Shown: positions 30,695 through 37,127 of the stretch, in pieces
Position numbering within the stretch: position 1 is the first letter of the stretch
Layout: each line of letters starts with the position of its first letter
DNA from: a virus
Strand: one strand, 5' to 3'
Virus record (IMG/VR): IMGVR_UViG_3300009285_004916
Coordinates: 1-38,855 of that record
DNA: 38,855 nt
Made by a program: the position numbers and the translations under genes
Notes under the pieces: generated by a model
Seen by the model: only the letters and a program-made list of their open reading frames with translations
The model's database searches: none
Told to the model about the DNA's origin: nothing

Positions 30695-31484
30695 TTTCGA
30701 TGTCTACCACCGTCACTCCCAGATCGTGCGGGATCAGCCCCCGCTGCTCGACGTACCCCGCTTCCGTCCCGTCGAGATAGGCGCGTTGGAAACTCCCGCT
30801 CCCGATGACGTACCGTTTGATGCTCCCGTGGTCGAAGTCGAGCCCGCTCCGAGGGACGGCCATCTTGGCGTTATCGTGCCCGCTGATCACCAGATGCGCC
30901 GTGGGGGCGATCTCCGCCGCCCGGATGCGACGCATCACGCGCCCCCCGTAGGTCTGGGCGCCGCCGCCCCCGTGCCAGCAGAGCACGTCCAGGTGGCAGG
31001 CGTGCGGAAAGGAGAGGCGGAGATACGCCACCCCCGTCCCCCAGTAGTGGCACCCGAGATTCGACGCAAGCCATGCGTCGGATGAGCGTCCCTGCCACGC
31101 ACCGGCCGCCGTCTGCGTGGCGAAGAGGTAGTGATGATGACCGGTGAGCAGGCCCAGGAAACAGTGCTTGATGGGGGCCAGGAGGCGGAGAAACTCGCGG
31201 AGATCCGTGAGGTGCGCCCGGTCGATCTTCACGTTGGTCGTTTCGTGGAGGGCGCCGGTGGTCATCGCCCGGCGCTCGGTCGGAGAACCAAAATCCAGAT
31301 AGTCGCCCAGACCGGGAATTCGCACAAGTTCTCCATGCTCCCGCTCACGTTCCTGCACCCACCGCACGAAGCGGATGACGCGGTCCCGGTCGCATTCGGG
31401 CGTGTCCCAATGGACGTCCCCCAGCGCCACCAGCCGGAGACGCTGGCCGACCTTCAACGGGATCGGGTAGGTCCGCTTAAACAT
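30645..31484 (-). CDS. Calcineurin-like metallophosphoesterase
   Basis: 279 residues. All metal-binding blocks are visible: G-D-V-H-W-D (D23, H25), G-L-G-D-Y-L-D (D61), G-H-H-H (115-118), W-H-G-G-G-G (H171) and S-G-H-D-N (H203). The fold is that of dinuclear metal phosphoesterases, which cleave phosphomono- or diesters, including nucleic acids. Common in phages; substrate unknown. ATG at 31484 overlaps the acetyltransferase end by 8 bases. Confidence 0.88.
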   Translation of the reverse strand: MFKRTYPIPLKVGQRLRLVALGDVHWDTPECDRDRVIRFVRWVQEREREHGELVRIPGLGDYLDFGSPTERRAMTTGALHETTNVKIDRAHLTDLREFLRLLAPIKHCFLGLLTGHHHYLFATQTAAGAWQGRSSDAWLASNLGCHYWGTGVAYLRLSFPHACHLDVLCWHGGGGAQTYGGRVMRRIRAAEIAPTAHLVISGHDNAKMAVPRSGLDFDHGSIKRYVIGSGSFQRAYLDGTEAGYVEQRGLIPHDLGVTVVDIEIEKRNGRWRTDYHCSV

Positions 31485-31905
31485 CCTCCAGGTGCTCCGC
31501 AGGCGTCAGCAGGGAGGGGGTGCGAAGATCCACGCGCACCCGATACCCCGCCTCCAGCGTGGCGCCGCCCCGCTGATAGAGCGCCGCCGCCGGCCGGTCC
31601 GCTCGCGCGAACCCCGCCAGCCCGTGCGCGCCATACGCCCGGGCGGTCCGGGCCACCGCCCGAAGCAGCCCCAGCCCTGTCCGTCCCGTTCCATGCCACT
31701 CGGGCGCGACCGCGAGGGCATGCACCCAGCATTCCGGACGCCCCCAGTCCCACCGCACGGCGCCCCGCAGGTGTCCGCTTTGGTGCTCATCCACGAGCCA
31801 CCAGCCGTCGAGATCCGGAACTCCGTACGCCCGCGGGATCTGATCGGTCGCCTCCAACAGGCGGAGTAGGGCGGGACGGTCGGATTCCACGATCCACCGG
31901 ATCAT
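31477..31905 (-). CDS. GNAT-family N-acetyltransferase
   Basis: 142 residues. The strand W-V-H-A-L-A-V-A-P-E-W followed by H-G-T-G-R-T-G-L-G-L is the acetyl-CoA-binding motif A, and the later A-A-A-L-Y-Q-R-G-G-A-T-L is motif B. ATGA overlap with the Hint-protein gene sets the start. Substrate unknown; it shares little with the other GNAT at 1915-2304 beyond the fold. Confidence 0.88.
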   Translation of the reverse strand: MIRWIVESDRPALLRLLEATDQIPRAYGVPDLDGWWLVDEHQSGHLRGAVRWDWGRPECWVHALAVAPEWHGTGRTGLGLLRAVARTARAYGAHGLAGFARADRPAAALYQRGGATLEAGYRVRVDLRTPSLLTPAEHLEDV

Positions 31906-33263
31906 TTGGCAGGACCGCCCGCGACGGCCCCAAGCGGTCCCGCCGGGCCTTGACCCGCCGACGGGGCATTCCCCGCCGAGGGAGCATTCCCGATCCCGGT
32001 CGCCGCGCCCATGAATCCGCCGAACAAGCCGCCGATCCCGATCCCAGCGCCTCCTCGCTGTCCTCCGCCGATCATGCCGCCGATCCCCGCGCCAAGCACC
32101 CCCAATCCCGGTTGTCCCATTCCCAGCCCCGCCAGGCTTCCCAGGAGCCCCCCGATCTGTCCCCCTTGGAGGGCGCGTCCCACAGAAAGATGCGCCAAGC
32201 TAGAGAGCGGGGAGGGCGGATTTCCGGCCCGTCCGGGGTCGGGGTTCGTGTCGGCCGGCGGTCCAAATCCCCCGCCGATGTCCCCCGTCTGACCCGACGA
32301 AGTGCCGCCGCCTCCCATGCCGGGAGCGCTTCCAGCGGGACTCCCCGGCGGTCCCCCCAACGCCGCGGCTTCCGAGGCCGAGATGCCCGCCGCCGCGGCA
32401 GAGGCTTCTCCCAGTCCTGCCGCTGCCGCAGCCCCGATCTCTCCTGCGGTCGCTTGCCCCACGTCTCCTGAAATGCCTGGGTCTCCCCCGCCGCCCCCGC
32501 CGTCTCCTCCCCCGCCCGCATCGTTATGCACCAGCCACGCCCGCTCCCCGTCCCAGACGTAGAAGGTGTGCGTGGGTTCGACGGAGAGGTTCCACACGGG
32601 CTCGGCCGGGAGGCCCGCCTCCACGTGCTGCACGTCATGCAGCCCGTCCGCCGTCCAGAGCGGGTCGCCCAGCTTCACGTAGATCGCCCGGACCCACCGT
32701 TTCTCGCCCGCGAGTCGATGCCAGTCCGAGACGATTAGGCCGTCGATCCGGCGCAGATCGTCCACGGGGGCCGAGGCCGTGACCTTCACCACTCGCGCCA
32801 CCGTGGGTCGAGCGCGCTCCTCGTCCCATGAGGCGACCATCTCCTCCGGGCGGACCTCGGCAATCGATTTCCTCGTCCCATCGGCCATGACCACTCGCAT
32901 CGACGCCGGGAAACACGCGGCCGCCGCAGGGCCGCCCCCGCCATCCTGTCGTCCAAGGCCCAACGCCGCCTGCTGGCTACTGAGGAGGCCTGTCAGGCTT
33001 TCGGACTGCCCCGGAGACGCTCCCACGCCAGGGCCGAAGGCGGTTTCGAGCTCCGCCAGGCGGGAGACGTTGAGGGGCGGCGTGGGGCTCTGGAAGCCCT
33101 GCGGCGCCGTGAACCCCAGCGCGGAGGTTCCCATCCCGCCCGGACCCGGGAAGGAGGTGACGCTTTGGGCGCCGCGCGATTGGAGCGCCCGGATGAACGC
33201 CGTCAAGCGCGGGTCGCCGCCTTCGAGAGGTGCACTTAATTGCAAGGGCCCATAAAATGGCAT
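31902..33263 (-). CDS. Protein with Hint/intein-like self-cleaving domain and glycine-zipper tail
   Basis: 453 residues. Residues 117-247 (bases 32523-32915) form a complete Hint domain: first Cys117 in C-F-P-A-S-M-R-V-V-M-A-D-G, block-B-like S-D-W-H (H182), W-V-R-A and G-D-P-L-W, then W-N-L-S-V, H-T-F-Y-V-W and the terminal V-H-N (H246, N247). The next residue is Asp248, not Ser/Thr/Cys, so protein splicing is unlikely; cleavage, as in bacterial intein-like (BIL) domains, fits better. No homing endonuclease is inserted. The N-part (1-116) has no known fold. The C-part is Gly-rich and ends with repeated G-x-x-x-G hydrophobic stretches (about 375-435), a glycine-zipper look suited to membranes. 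ATG 33263 abuts the endonuclease stop. Confidence 0.87.
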   Translation of the reverse strand: MPFYGPLQLSAPLEGGDPRLTAFIRALQSRGAQSVTSFPGPGGMGTSALGFTAPQGFQSPTPPLNVSRLAELETAFGPGVGASPGQSESLTGLLSSQQAALGLGRQDGGGGPAAAACFPASMRVVMADGTRKSIAEVRPEEMVASWDEERARPTVARVVKVTASAPVDDLRRIDGLIVSDWHRLAGEKRWVRAIYVKLGDPLWTADGLHDVQHVEAGLPAEPVWNLSVEPTHTFYVWDGERAWLVHNDAGGGGDGGGGGGDPGISGDVGQATAGEIGAAAAAGLGEASAAAAGISASEAAALGGPPGSPAGSAPGMGGGGTSSGQTGDIGGGFGPPADTNPDPGRAGNPPSPLSSLAHLSVGRALQGGQIGGLLGSLAGLGMGQPGLGVLGAGIGGMIGGGQRGGAGIGIGGLFGGFMGAATGIGNAPSAGNAPSAGQGPAGPLGAVAGGPAK

Positions 33264-33734
33264 TTAGTGTATCTCTACTTCTTCACGAATCCCCGTAAGA
33301 TAATCTGCCGCCCTCAAAAGTCTTCCCACATCATCCTTAAAACGTCCCAATCCATAGTTGCAATCATTGCACAAGAGCCCACGCACTTGATTCGTCCCGT
33401 GGTTGTGATCAACAACCAACAACGTTTCGGCTTTACAAATCGCACATGCGTACTGTTGATCCGCTAACGCCTGATCATAGGCTTCTTCTGTCAGACCATA
33501 TTTCCACCGAAGCCACTTATAATGACTTCGTGTGCGTTCACGATGTCGCATGCGCTGCTGTTGATCTTTTTCTGGATGTTTCCTCCGCCATCGTTGCTTA
33601 TATTCGGTCGCCTTTCCAGGACGTTTCCCAAACCATTTCGGCAGATAAATCCGAAGATAACAAGCACGGCAGAAACCCTTCGCGCAATGAGGGACATGTG
33701 GATGACAGTCGGCCATTCGCTTGGGCCTTGCCAC
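33264..33734 (-). CDS. Recombination endonuclease VII-like HNH nuclease
   Basis: 156 residues from GTG 33734, five bases after the upstream stop with an AGGGG ribosome site. The N-terminus carries a C-A-K-G-F-C-R-A-C-Y zinc knuckle. Residues 97-126 hold C-x-x-C, V-D-H-N-H, V-R-G-L-L-C-N-D-C-N, the signature of T4 endonuclease VII-type HNH enzymes (D109, H110, zinc cysteines 97, 100, 122, 125). Such enzymes cut branched DNA before packaging. The AT content of this gene is higher than in the surrounding genes. Confidence 0.9.
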   Translation of the reverse strand: MARPKRMADCHPHVPHCAKGFCRACYLRIYLPKWFGKRPGKATEYKQRWRRKHPEKDQQQRMRHRERTRSHYKWLRWKYGLTEEAYDQALADQQYACAICKAETLLVVDHNHGTNQVRGLLCNDCNYGLGRFKDDVGRLLRAADYLTGIREEVEIH

Positions 33735-33739
33735 TTTTT

Positions 33740-33892
33740 CTACCCCTCCTTATCGGCGCCGATCCATTTCACCGCCAGGAGCACCCCCCCGATCAACGCG
33801 AACATCCCCAGCCCCCACCAGCGTTCCTCCGCCGGCGCCGCCACCAGCCACACGACTACAAGCCCCAAGAACAAGGCCGCAAACGCGATCAT
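33740..33892 (-). CDS. 50-residue two-helix membrane protein (holin-like)
   Basis: ATG at 33892 in an ATGA junction, with GGTGGG upstream. Two hydrophobic segments (about 2-18 and 26-43) are joined by a short charged turn (A-E-E-R) and followed by a K-E-G tail. This shape fits a class II-like holin, but no endolysin gene was recognised nearby, so the lysis role is uncertain. Confidence 0.72.
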   Translation of the reverse strand: MIAFAALFLGLVVVWLVAAPAEERWWGLGMFALIGGVLLAVKWIGADKEG

Positions 33893-34299
33893 CGTTCCCA
33901 CCGCCCGATTGCGTCCCGCGTCCGTGCCCGGTGGATGGAGGGCGACGGCTGATCGGTCAGCTGCCCGCACCGGCAGCAGCGCGCGTGGCAGAATCCCCCG
34001 AGTTCGCAGAAGCAGTGCCGCCGACATTCCGCTTGGCGCACGTGGCGGAAGGCCAACGCCAAGGCCACGTCAATGGCGCGGGCGGTCCGGGAGATCATCC
34101 CACCACCCACCGCCGCCCGCACGCCGTCCACCACACGACCCTCGACGCCCTCATCCGCCTCCACGCAATCTCCACCCGCTCGCCCGCGCAGCAGCGATAG
34201 ATCGTCCACGCGCCGCGCCGGGATTGCGTCAATCCTCTCCTCATCGGTGTCATACTGGCACCTTAGACCGCTGAAAGACCGGGTGACACCCCTGCCCAT
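33889..34299 (-). CDS. Hypothetical protein with cysteine cluster
   Basis: 136 residues from ATG 34299 (GTG at 34305 is an alternative; neither has a good ribosome site, and a G9 run lies just upstream). The C-terminal half has a C/H cluster (C-R-R-H-C-F-C ... C-H-A-R-C-C-R-C-G-Q-L). ATGA overlap with the next gene supports this frame. Function unknown. Confidence 0.58.
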   Translation of the reverse strand: MGRGVTRSFSGLRCQYDTDEERIDAIPARRVDDLSLLRGRAGGDCVEADEGVEGRVVDGVRAAVGGGMISRTARAIDVALALAFRHVRQAECRRHCFCELGGFCHARCCRCGQLTDQPSPSIHRARTRDAIGRWER

Positions 34300-34305
34300 G
34301 CCCAC

Positions 34306-34403
34306 GTAAGGGGGGGGGCCTGCCGACGAGCCCCACCGTCACCAGGCTGACACTCGGTGCCGCGTTTGGTCGTTGACATAATGCGTGTTATCGGACATGC
34401 CCA
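34306..34403 (-). other. Gene-free spacer with a nine-base G run
   Basis: 98 bases between two minus-strand genes. It holds a run of nine G on the plus strand (34310-34318) and weak AT-rich boxes (GCATTAT) but no convincing promoter or terminator. Confidence 0.4.
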
Positions 34404-34919
34404 TTAAGTACGCGGAACATCAGTGGTATCCTGAGTGACGATCTTGGGCACCTCAGGCCAGTGATCCTTCCGCCCCTTGTAGCGCCTGGGAACCTTTACA
34501 AGCGGCCCACTTGTAAGGTCGGCTGAGGTACGGCCCAGCGCCGCCGGCGAGCGAGAGGGGTCCGAGACCGTAGAGCCATCGGGATTTCCTATACCGTCTA
34601 TCGGCATCTTCGTCAGCGCGCGCCCGGTGGTCCGTTGGAAGCGAGCGAGGATAGCGGTGAGCTGGGACTGATGCTCGGGGAGGCCGCCGAGGATCTCCGT
34701 GGGGCGCCCTTCGAGAAGCAGCACGTTCTGCTGGGCGAAGTTGCCGGTCTGGGCGTAGCGGAGGGCGTTGAGAGAGTCTTGGGACGTGAGGGCTTCTTTG
34801 ATGCGCGTATGGACCAACGCTAAGGTGGAGCGCCAGGAGTCGAGGTCGGCGTCAGAGAGAGCCGTGGGCGTCGAGACCTCCTGAGAGGTTCTTCTACACG
34901 ATCGACGAGGCGGTGTCAA
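34404..34919 (-). CDS. Hypothetical protein, start uncertain
   Basis: 171 residues if started at the TTG at 34919, which has AGGAG four bases upstream. The frame is open back to 34997 but earlier GTGs lack ribosome sites. The middle is helical (D-S-W-R-S-T-L-A-L-V-H-T-R-I-K-E-A-L) with a Gln-rich stretch, and the C-terminus is basic. No family recognised. Confidence 0.58.
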   Translation of the reverse strand: MTPPRRSCRRTSQEVSTPTALSDADLDSWRSTLALVHTRIKEALTSQDSLNALRYAQTGNFAQQNVLLLEGRPTEILGGLPEHQSQLTAILARFQRTTGRALTKMPIDGIGNPDGSTVSDPSRSPAALGRTSADLTSGPLVKVPRRYKGRKDHWPEVPKIVTQDTTDVPRT

Positions 34920-35008
34920 GTGTCTCCTGCGAGCCACACCGTGTCTCGTTTCGGCCACTACTACGGGCGGTAGGGAGTTTGAAAACACTTGGAACACGGA
35001 GAGAAGGG

Positions 35009-35293
35009 CTATCGTCTCCCTTTTCGGAGATTGCAGTTTTCATGCGTCAACTGAAAGTTCTCTACCCGATGCGCTCCCCCATTGAACGCGGGCACAATAT
35101 GGTCAATGTGAATGTTCTCGTCCAGCGGGTTTTTGCATACCCGACAAAGAGTTCCATCTCGTTCGAGAAGAAAAGAGATCATCGCTTCCCGATACTCTTT
35201 ATGGAACATTCGAGTGACGGGTCGGCGCTTCAACTCGGCAATCCTCTGTTGAGCGCGTTGTTTCCTGAGCAGATGACGACGAGCATGGGTCAT
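35009..35293 (-). CDS. HNH endonuclease
   Basis: 94 residues from ATG 35293; an in-frame ATG at 35350 would add 19 residues and cannot be excluded. C-R-V-C (50-53), H-I-D-H-I-V-P (62-68), F-N-G-G and H-E-N-C-N-L-R-K-G form a complete zinc-supported HNH site. Such small phage enzymes nick or cut DNA and can be free-standing homing enzymes or packaging partners. It sits beside the divergent control region. Confidence 0.88.
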   Translation of the reverse strand: MTHARRHLLRKQRAQQRIAELKRRPVTRMFHKEYREAMISFLLERDGTLCRVCKNPLDENIHIDHIVPAFNGGAHRVENFQLTHENCNLRKGRR

Positions 35294-35435
35294 GCTCCAA
35301 GGGGACCATTTTCTACAGGTAGTGGTCCCACTATATCTAGGGTGTGGCATGTTCACCACACAAGGAAAGTCAAAACCACTTTCCCTCGGGTCTGTTCGCG
35401 ATGCACCCACCAGCGGTTGTGGGCAGGAAAGTGGC
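35294..35435. promoter_or_regulatory. Divergent control region with paired dyads
   Basis: About 140 bases between the minus-strand HNH gene and the plus-strand operon. Two adjacent inverted repeats occur: GTGTGG-8-CCACAC (35342-35361) and GGAAAGT-7-ACTTTCC (35364-35384). The first arm units GTGGCATG and GGAAAGT recur at 35426-35438 directly at the start of the plus operon. Weak -10-like boxes (TATATC plus strand, TATAGT minus strand) lie near 35331-35337. A binding site for a phage or host regulator is likely, though no promoter can be fixed. Confidence 0.55.
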
Positions 35436-35474
35436 ATGGGAGATGCTTTGAGAGAGGGGCAGGAGGGAGCGACC

Positions 35475-35534
35475 ATGAGCCGACAAAGTGGAGATGAGGT
35501 GAAGGACGCCCGGATTGAGGGGGAGAAACCATGA
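35475..35534 (+). CDS. 19-residue leader-like peptide
   Basis: ATG at 35475 has AGGAGG at ideal distance, and the stop overlaps the next ATG as ATGA. An in-frame ATG at 35436, also with a fair ribosome site, would give 32 residues. The peptide is charged (S-G-D-E-V-K-D-A-R-I-E). It may be a real small protein or a translational coupler for the DUF2958-like gene. Confidence 0.5.
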   Translation: MSRQSGDEVKDARIEGEKP

Positions 35535-35857
35535 AGAACGATCCCGAAGCCAGCACGTTTCAACAGAGGCCCGCGTATCGCTATATCCGGGCATCCGATC
35601 ACGTCCCCACGAAGGAAGGGACGGTCGTGTTGATCAAATTGTTCAACCCCACAGGCGCTGGCACGTGGTATATCGCGGAGTATGATCCCGAGACGCGGAC
35701 GGCGTACGGGCTCGCAGACATCACCGACGCCGAACTGGGATATTTCAGCATGAAAGAACTCGTAAATTTTCGGGGACGGTTTGGCCTTCCGCTCGAACGC
35801 GATCTGTGGTGGAAGCCTTGCCCGCTGAGCGAGGTGAGAGCGCATGCCCACACATGA
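35531..35857 (+). CDS. DUF2958-like protein
   Basis: 108 residues. The core T-W-Y-I-A-E-Y-D-P-E-T-R-T-A-Y-G-L-A-D with the later E-L-G-Y-F-S-M-K-E-L, G-L-P-L-E-R-D-L-W matches the DUF2958 family found on plasmids, integrative elements and phages, often near antirestriction or early genes. Biochemical role unknown. Its start codon lies in the ATGA overlap with the leader peptide. Confidence 0.87.
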   Translation: MKNDPEASTFQQRPAYRYIRASDHVPTKEGTVVLIKLFNPTGAGTWYIAEYDPETRTAYGLADITDAELGYFSMKELVNFRGRFGLPLERDLWWKPCPLSEVRAHAHT

Positions 35858-36188
35858 AGACCGCCTGACCGTCGCCCTGCACATCCAGCGAGCGGACATT
35901 CCGGCCCTCGCGGGCGACCCCCTCGGGTTCAGCGTGGATCTCTCTGACCCCCAAGACATCCGCCGCGGGGAGAAAGCGTGGGAGCTACTCGCCTTTGTCG
36001 TCGACCATGTGCTGGAGGAGGCGCTGGTGAAGCTCGGGATCACCGCCTGTCAGCGCTGCCAGGGCACCGGGCGCTACTGGTTCGCGTGGATAACGGCCAG
36101 CGGGAGCGAGGAGGGGGAGGAAGTGCCGTGCGAAGTGTGCACGCGGGCCAGGATCAAGGACACGTTTCGAGGGATGGAAGGACAATGA
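35844..36188 (+). CDS. Zinc-finger protein with DnaJ-like C-x-x-C-x-G-x-G motif
   Basis: 114 residues. After a helical N-terminal domain, C-Q-R-C-Q-G-T-G (about 71-78) and P-C-E-V-C (about 97-101) form a DnaJ-type zinc pair. It overlaps the previous gene by 14 bases. Such proteins can bind partner proteins or nucleic acid; a role in the early operon is assumed. Confidence 0.8.
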   Translation: MPTHEDRLTVALHIQRADIPALAGDPLGFSVDLSDPQDIRRGEKAWELLAFVVDHVLEEALVKLGITACQRCQGTGRYWFAWITASGSEEGEEVPCEVCTRARIKDTFRGMEGQ

Positions 36189-36358
36189 ACCTTCTCTGTC
36201 TTGTCAATGGGCGCCATCTCCCTGGATCACAATGGGAAAAGGAGTGTCCGCTCCGAATACGTCCCAGCGGGGGCCGTCTGATACCTCAACTTTCACGATC
36301 AACACGGCTCCTAGAGGCGCCTAGGCGCTCTAGAGGGCCTTCTAGGAGGTCGCCATGA
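36185..36358 (+). CDS. 57-residue protein; 3' end overlays a ribosome-site hairpin
   Basis: ATGA overlaps at both ends (36185-36188 and 36355-36358) make translation likely. The N-terminus is hydrophobic (M-N-L-L-C-L-V); the C-terminus is Arg/Ser/Pro-rich because its codons are shared with strong palindromic DNA. It may act chiefly as a coupling frame that opens the hairpin in front of the next gene. No family recognised. Confidence 0.55.
   Translation: MNLLCLVNGRHLPGSQWEKECPLRIRPSGGRLIPQLSRSTRLLEAPRRSRGPSRRSP
36308..36349 (+). promoter_or_regulatory. Hairpin that can cover the ribosome site of the next gene
   Basis: CTCCTAGA (36308-36315) pairs with TCTAGGAG (36341-36348); the right arm includes most of the AGGAGG ribosome site (36344-36349) of the gene at 36355. 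Between the arms lie a perfect 12-base palindrome, GCGCCTAGGCGC (36317-36328), and CTCTAGAG (36328-36335). Four CTAG tetramers occur in 40 bases, which is unusual because CTAG is rare in most bacterial DNA. A translational switch or a protein-binding site is likely. Confidence 0.62.
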
Positions 36359-36546
36359 GCCGCACCATCACCGCCCGCCGCTGCCCCGATCCCGACCATT
36401 CTGCGTTCGGAAGCATAAGCGCCACCCCCGATGAGCCCTTCTGTTGGTTGTGCGGCAAGAAATTGGAGCCCGTCTACGCTTGCGCCTGCGGGCGGCCGCT
36501 CGGGGCCGCCGACCGCTACTGCCCCAAGTGCGGCAAGGGCGTTTGA
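36355..36546 (+). CDS. Double zinc-ribbon protein
   Basis: 63 residues with four cysteine pairs: C-P-D-P-D-H near 10, C-W-L-C (30-33), C-A-C-G (43-46) and C-P-K-C (56-59). The Y-A-C-A-C-G-R-P-L ... Y-C-P-K-C-G-K-G end is the common double zinc ribbon found in small proteins. Possible nucleic-acid or polymerase binding. Translation would depend on the hairpin just upstream. Confidence 0.82.
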   Translation: MSRTITARRCPDPDHSAFGSISATPDEPFCWLCGKKLEPVYACACGRPLGAADRYCPKCGKGV

Positions 36547-36599
36547 AAGGGATGGTCACCTTTCGCCAGCAAAGGAGCGCTTGTGAACGGAAGCACTTA

Positions 36600-36660
36600 A
36601 CTGGGGTGGTAACAAACCATAACAGGTTTGTTTACCTGTATAGATATTTAGTACCCCAGT
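36600..36660 (+). repeat. Nested inverted repeat (two perfect 8-bp dyads)
   Basis: Outer arms ACTGGGGT (36600-36607) and ACCCCAGT (36653-36660) enclose inner arms AACAAACC (36611-36618) and GGTTTGTT (36625-36632). The right side between the arms is AT-rich (T-A-T-A-G-A-T-A-T-T-T). The whole stretch is far more AT-rich than the flanking genes. It could be an operator, a structured leader RNA, a replication-origin element or a recombination site; there is no T-run, so it is not a simple terminator. Confidence 0.68.
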
Positions 36661-36715
36661 AGGGTTTTGGAGTGGTTGTGAATAGATGCACATGGTCACA
36701 TACGGAGGTCGAACA

Positions 36716-36955
36716 TTGAAACGTAATAAAGCCTGGTGGGCCGCTCGATCTTCACGTCAACGATGGGTAATCTGGAATTATGAACGCACACGAAATAAAT
36801 CTTACAGATCCCCTTATCTTCCCGATGATTGTTCTGAGTGCGGGGTTTGTGGACAGCCATGCCTGGGTGGCCCTTGCGGTGCGTGTATCAACGAATACAC
36901 GGCGGCACTAGAGGGAGGAGGGTTTAGGGTTCATGCGTCGCCCGCCAATGCTTGA
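36716..36955 (+). CDS. Cysteine-rich small protein (TTG start)
   Basis: 79 residues from TTG 36716, which has GGAGG seven bases upstream; an ATG at 36686 in the same frame has no ribosome site. After a basic, Trp-rich N-terminus, C-S-E-C-G-V-C-G-Q-P-C-L-G-G-P-C-G-A-C forms a dense zinc-binding cluster. The gene is AT-rich compared with the rest. Its 3' end overlaps the convergent gene by 32 bases. Confidence 0.72.
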   Translation: MKRNKAWWAARSSRQRWVIWNYERTRNKSYRSPYLPDDCSECGVCGQPCLGGPCGACINEYTAALEGGGFRVHASPANA

Positions 36956-37127
36956 TCAGGGCCGAGAGTTCAATCTGGCCCAGCTCCTCCTGGCGGATCA
37001 ACTGCTCGACCGCAACGCAAATAAGCTCATGGAAACTCGCCCCAGTCTGCTCCCGGCTCAGAGTCAGCCACCGATACAACCGCTTGGGAAGATTGGGGAT
37101 TTTGAACGTGAACGTCGGTGGGGTCAA
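36924..37127 (-). CDS. Small protein coupled to helicase-like gene (possible DNA-binding)
   Basis: 67 residues from TTG 37127, which overlaps the upstream stop (TTGA) and has a perfect AGGAGG 7 bases away. An N-terminal strand (F-T-F-K-I-P) followed by two helices (P-K-R-L-Y-R-W-L; F-H-E-L-I-C-V-A-V-E-Q-L-I) recalls ribbon-helix-helix repressors, but the match is weak. It follows the replication ATPase, so a control or loader role is possible. Confidence 0.7.
   Translation of the reverse strand: MTPPTFTFKIPNLPKRLYRWLTLSREQTGASFHELICVAVEQLIRQEELGQIELSALIKHWRATHEP

Noticed and set aside
35353-35594. Minus-strand frames in the divergent region
   Set aside because: They overlap the leader and DUF2958-like gene, show no motif and have no ribosome site.
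36600-36660. Nested dyad as a rho-independent terminator
   Set aside because: No T-run follows the right arm and the loop side is long; better kept as an unassigned regulatory or origin element.
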